Part shown: piece after piece, positions 7,610 through 8,747 of the stretch
Layout of the letters: every line of letters begins with the position of its first letter
Numbering within the stretch: the first letter of the stretch is position 1
Assembly: GCA_050014815.1 (NCBI GenBank)
Contig: JBEKCP010000226.1
Coordinates: 1-8,747 of the forward strand
Reading direction: 5' to 3'
Length of the DNA stretch: 8,747 nucleotides
Origin: JBEKCP01 sp050014815
Lineage (GTDB): Bacteria > Planctomycetota > Planctomycetia > Pirellulales > Thermoguttaceae
The notes under the pieces: model-generated
Database searches by the model: none
Told to the model about the DNA's origin: nothing
What the model saw: the letters and a program-made list of their open reading frames with translations, nothing else
Translations under genes and position numbers: made by a program

Positions 7610-8458
7610 TTACTTCTTTGGACAGCAGCCGCCCGGCCCGCAGCCACAGCCCGCGTTGGCTTTGCCGAGCAGATCGACAAGGGCTTCCTTGTTTGTCGCC
7701 CCATCGAACCGGCCGATGGCCTTCCCGGGTGGGACAACGAGGACGGTAACGGCTTCCTTCGTTTCGGGCGGAACCTGAAGATCGGTTAAGAAGCTCGCTT
7801 CTTTCTTGTCCGAAGGGTCGAGGGTCACGATCTCGGTAGTGCCGGCGAACCGCACATCTGCCTTGAAGTCGCGGACGCCCTGCATCGCGGCATCGTTGGA
7901 TTGCGTCTTGTCATTCTGGACGCACACGAAGACGGCTTTCCCATCCTGGAGTTGCTTCATAACTTTTTCCGCGCCCGCCGTGGCGAAGGCATCCAGGAGT
8001 TGTTGTTCCTCGAACTTGGTTGGAAAGCCGCCGGTGATGGCGCCATTGGGGGCCATCGCCAAGACCAGGGGCATCGGAGTGCGGCTCAGGTCGAACTTGT
8101 CTACAATGGCTTTCTCCGAGGCGTCCGTGATGTTGACGGCGACCGCTTGAGCGCGATCGGCCGCCTTTTCCATCGCGTCGTCAAAGACCTTGCGCATGGC
8201 GAGGGTCTGATCGTCCTCGGCCTTCGAGAAGAAAACAAACAGGTACTTGCCTGCGTCGGCCGCTTGCTTGATGGCGGCCATGCCTTTGCCCGATCCTCCC
8301 GACGGGTCGCTCGCTGACGCTTTCGACTGGTCTCTTGTTGCGCGGGCTTGCTCGCCCTCCGTCTGCGCGGTGCCGCTTCCGCAGCCTGTCAGAGCAACGG
8401 CGGTGAAGCTGCCGGAAACCAGCAGCAATCCCATTCCAACAAGACGCGAACACTTCAT
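7610..8458 (-). CDS. Thioredoxin-fold lipoprotein without CXXC, with GCGCGPGGCC C-terminal tail
   Basis: A 282-residue lipoprotein and the first gene of the cluster. The signal ends in the lipobox LTGC (Cys26), followed by a low-complexity linker rich in Ser, Gly, Gln and Ala (27-58). A thioredoxin-like domain has KYLFVFF (71-77), the CXXC region replaced by SKAEDDQTLAMRKVF, and the cis-proline strand TPMPLVLAMAPNGAI (127-141). A second half starts KAVFVCV (174-180). The tail GCGCGPGGCCPKK holds Cys271, 273, 278 and 279. Apart from Cys3 in the signal, the lipobox Cys and Cys179, all cysteines are in this tail, which argues that the tail is functional. It is a clear paralogue of the protein at 6621-7412 but has AEKV where that one has CANC. 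A ribosome binding site AAAGGA lies 7 bases upstream. The likely site of action is membrane-anchored in the periplasm; the ligand is unknown. Confidence 0.83.
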   Translation of the reverse strand: MKCSRLVGMGLLLVSGSFTAVALTGCGSGTAQTEGEQARATRDQSKASASDPSGGSGKGMAAIKQAADAGKYLFVFFSKAEDDQTLAMRKVFDDAMEKAADRAQAVAVNITDASEKAIVDKFDLSRTPMPLVLAMAPNGAITGGFPTKFEEQQLLDAFATAGAEKVMKQLQDGKAVFVCVQNDKTQSNDAAMQGVRDFKADVRFAGTTEIVTLDPSDKKEASFLTDLQVPPETKEAVTVLVVPPGKAIGRFDGATNKEALVDLLGKANAGCGCGPGGCCPKK

Positions 8459-8515
8459 GGCATTGTCCTTTTGTCAATCGGCGGATACCCGAGGCCGGGG
8501 GCGCCCACCGCGAAC

Positions 8516-8540
8516 GATCGACTATACACTATATTCGATC
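8516..8540 (-). promoter_or_regulatory. 25-bp dyad: candidate operator overlapping the cluster promoter
   Basis: GATCGACTATA (8516-8526) and TATATTCGATC (8530-8540) are reverse complements with one mismatch, separated by CAC. On the minus strand the dyad contains TATAGT twice (8533-8528 and 8526-8521), possible -10 hexamers, 58-82 bases upstream of the ATG at 8458. ArsR/SmtB repressors typically bind AT-centred dyads of about this size over promoters. I find no good -35, and linkage to the ArsR at 4061-4504 is inference. Confidence 0.5.
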
Positions 8541-8714
8541 CGCCGCATATACTGATTTGGGCCATTTCCATGAGAACTGGAGGAATCCGCCGGGGTGGGG
8601 CGACCGGCCTATCACGACCGGGTTTCGCACCACCCGAAAGACGCATAGCGCTCGCGGAATTCCTTGGAGACTGGTTGACACGGGTCTGGCAATTTTTCTT
8701 GGCGGCTGTATACC

Positions 8715-8747
8715 AACCCGAAGCGCCAGCGAGGGGCATCCCGCGAT
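8715..8747. repeat. Palindromic repeat, family A copy 3, cut by the window edge
   Basis: The 21 bases at 8715-8735 match the left arm of the copy at 1575 at 19 of 21 positions, and the left arm of the copy at 6540 also at 19 of 21. The complementary right arm would lie beyond the window end. The flanking 8541-8714 shows no gene I can support. Confidence 0.6.

Noticed and set aside
8675..8703. Plus-strand TTGACA with 17-base spacing, as a promoter near the right end.
   Set aside because: The hexamer at the -10 position is CTTGGC, no match, and no plus-strand gene follows in the window.

Overview
The window is high-GC bacterial DNA that looks like a planctomycete, probably of the Pirellulales type. 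Two things point there: a secreted protein that I recognise as the planctomycete family DUF1598, and a dense scatter of short palindromic intergenic repeats of the kind that litter these genomes. No rRNA, tRNA, CRISPR array, transposase or integrase is visible. The taxonomic call is recognition from memory, not a search.

Layout, left to right. 40-1257 (minus) encodes an RND-type membrane fusion protein; its pump would lie beyond the left edge. 1258-1871 is noncoding and holds a perfect 26-bp hairpin repeat, a candidate promoter for the fusion protein, a second palindromic repeat and the leader of the next gene. 1872-3221 (plus) is the secreted DUF1598 protein, the only rightward gene. 3222-3395 holds two further repeat families. 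3396-3953 (minus) is an unrecognised putative lipoprotein.

From 8458 down to 4061 runs a minus-strand cluster, read right to left: a thioredoxin-fold lipoprotein with a cysteine-rich tail (8458-7610), a paralogous exported thioredoxin-fold protein with a different cysteine-rich tail (7412-6621), an FtsX/MacB-like ABC permease (6482-5271), its LolD/MacB-like ATPase (5267-4554), and an ArsR/SmtB repressor with cysteines at both ends (4504-4061). Upstream of the first gene lies a 25-bp dyad (8516-8540) with 11-bp arms around a TATAGT hexamer, a good candidate operator/promoter.

My reading is that this cluster is a metal- or thiol-responsive envelope system. The ArsR protein would sense a thiophilic ligand and de-repress the operon. 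The two exported thioredoxin-fold proteins, which lack the classical CXXC but end in cysteine clusters, would bind or hand over the ligand outside the cytoplasm. The ABC unit, whose permease carries a Cys-Cys pair in its large extracytoplasmic domain, would drive a mechanical or export step. The substrate cannot be read from the sequence. Repeat elements have entered the cluster twice: once between the second thioredoxin-fold gene and the permease, and once at the 3' end of the ATPase gene, where the element supplies the last 18 codons.
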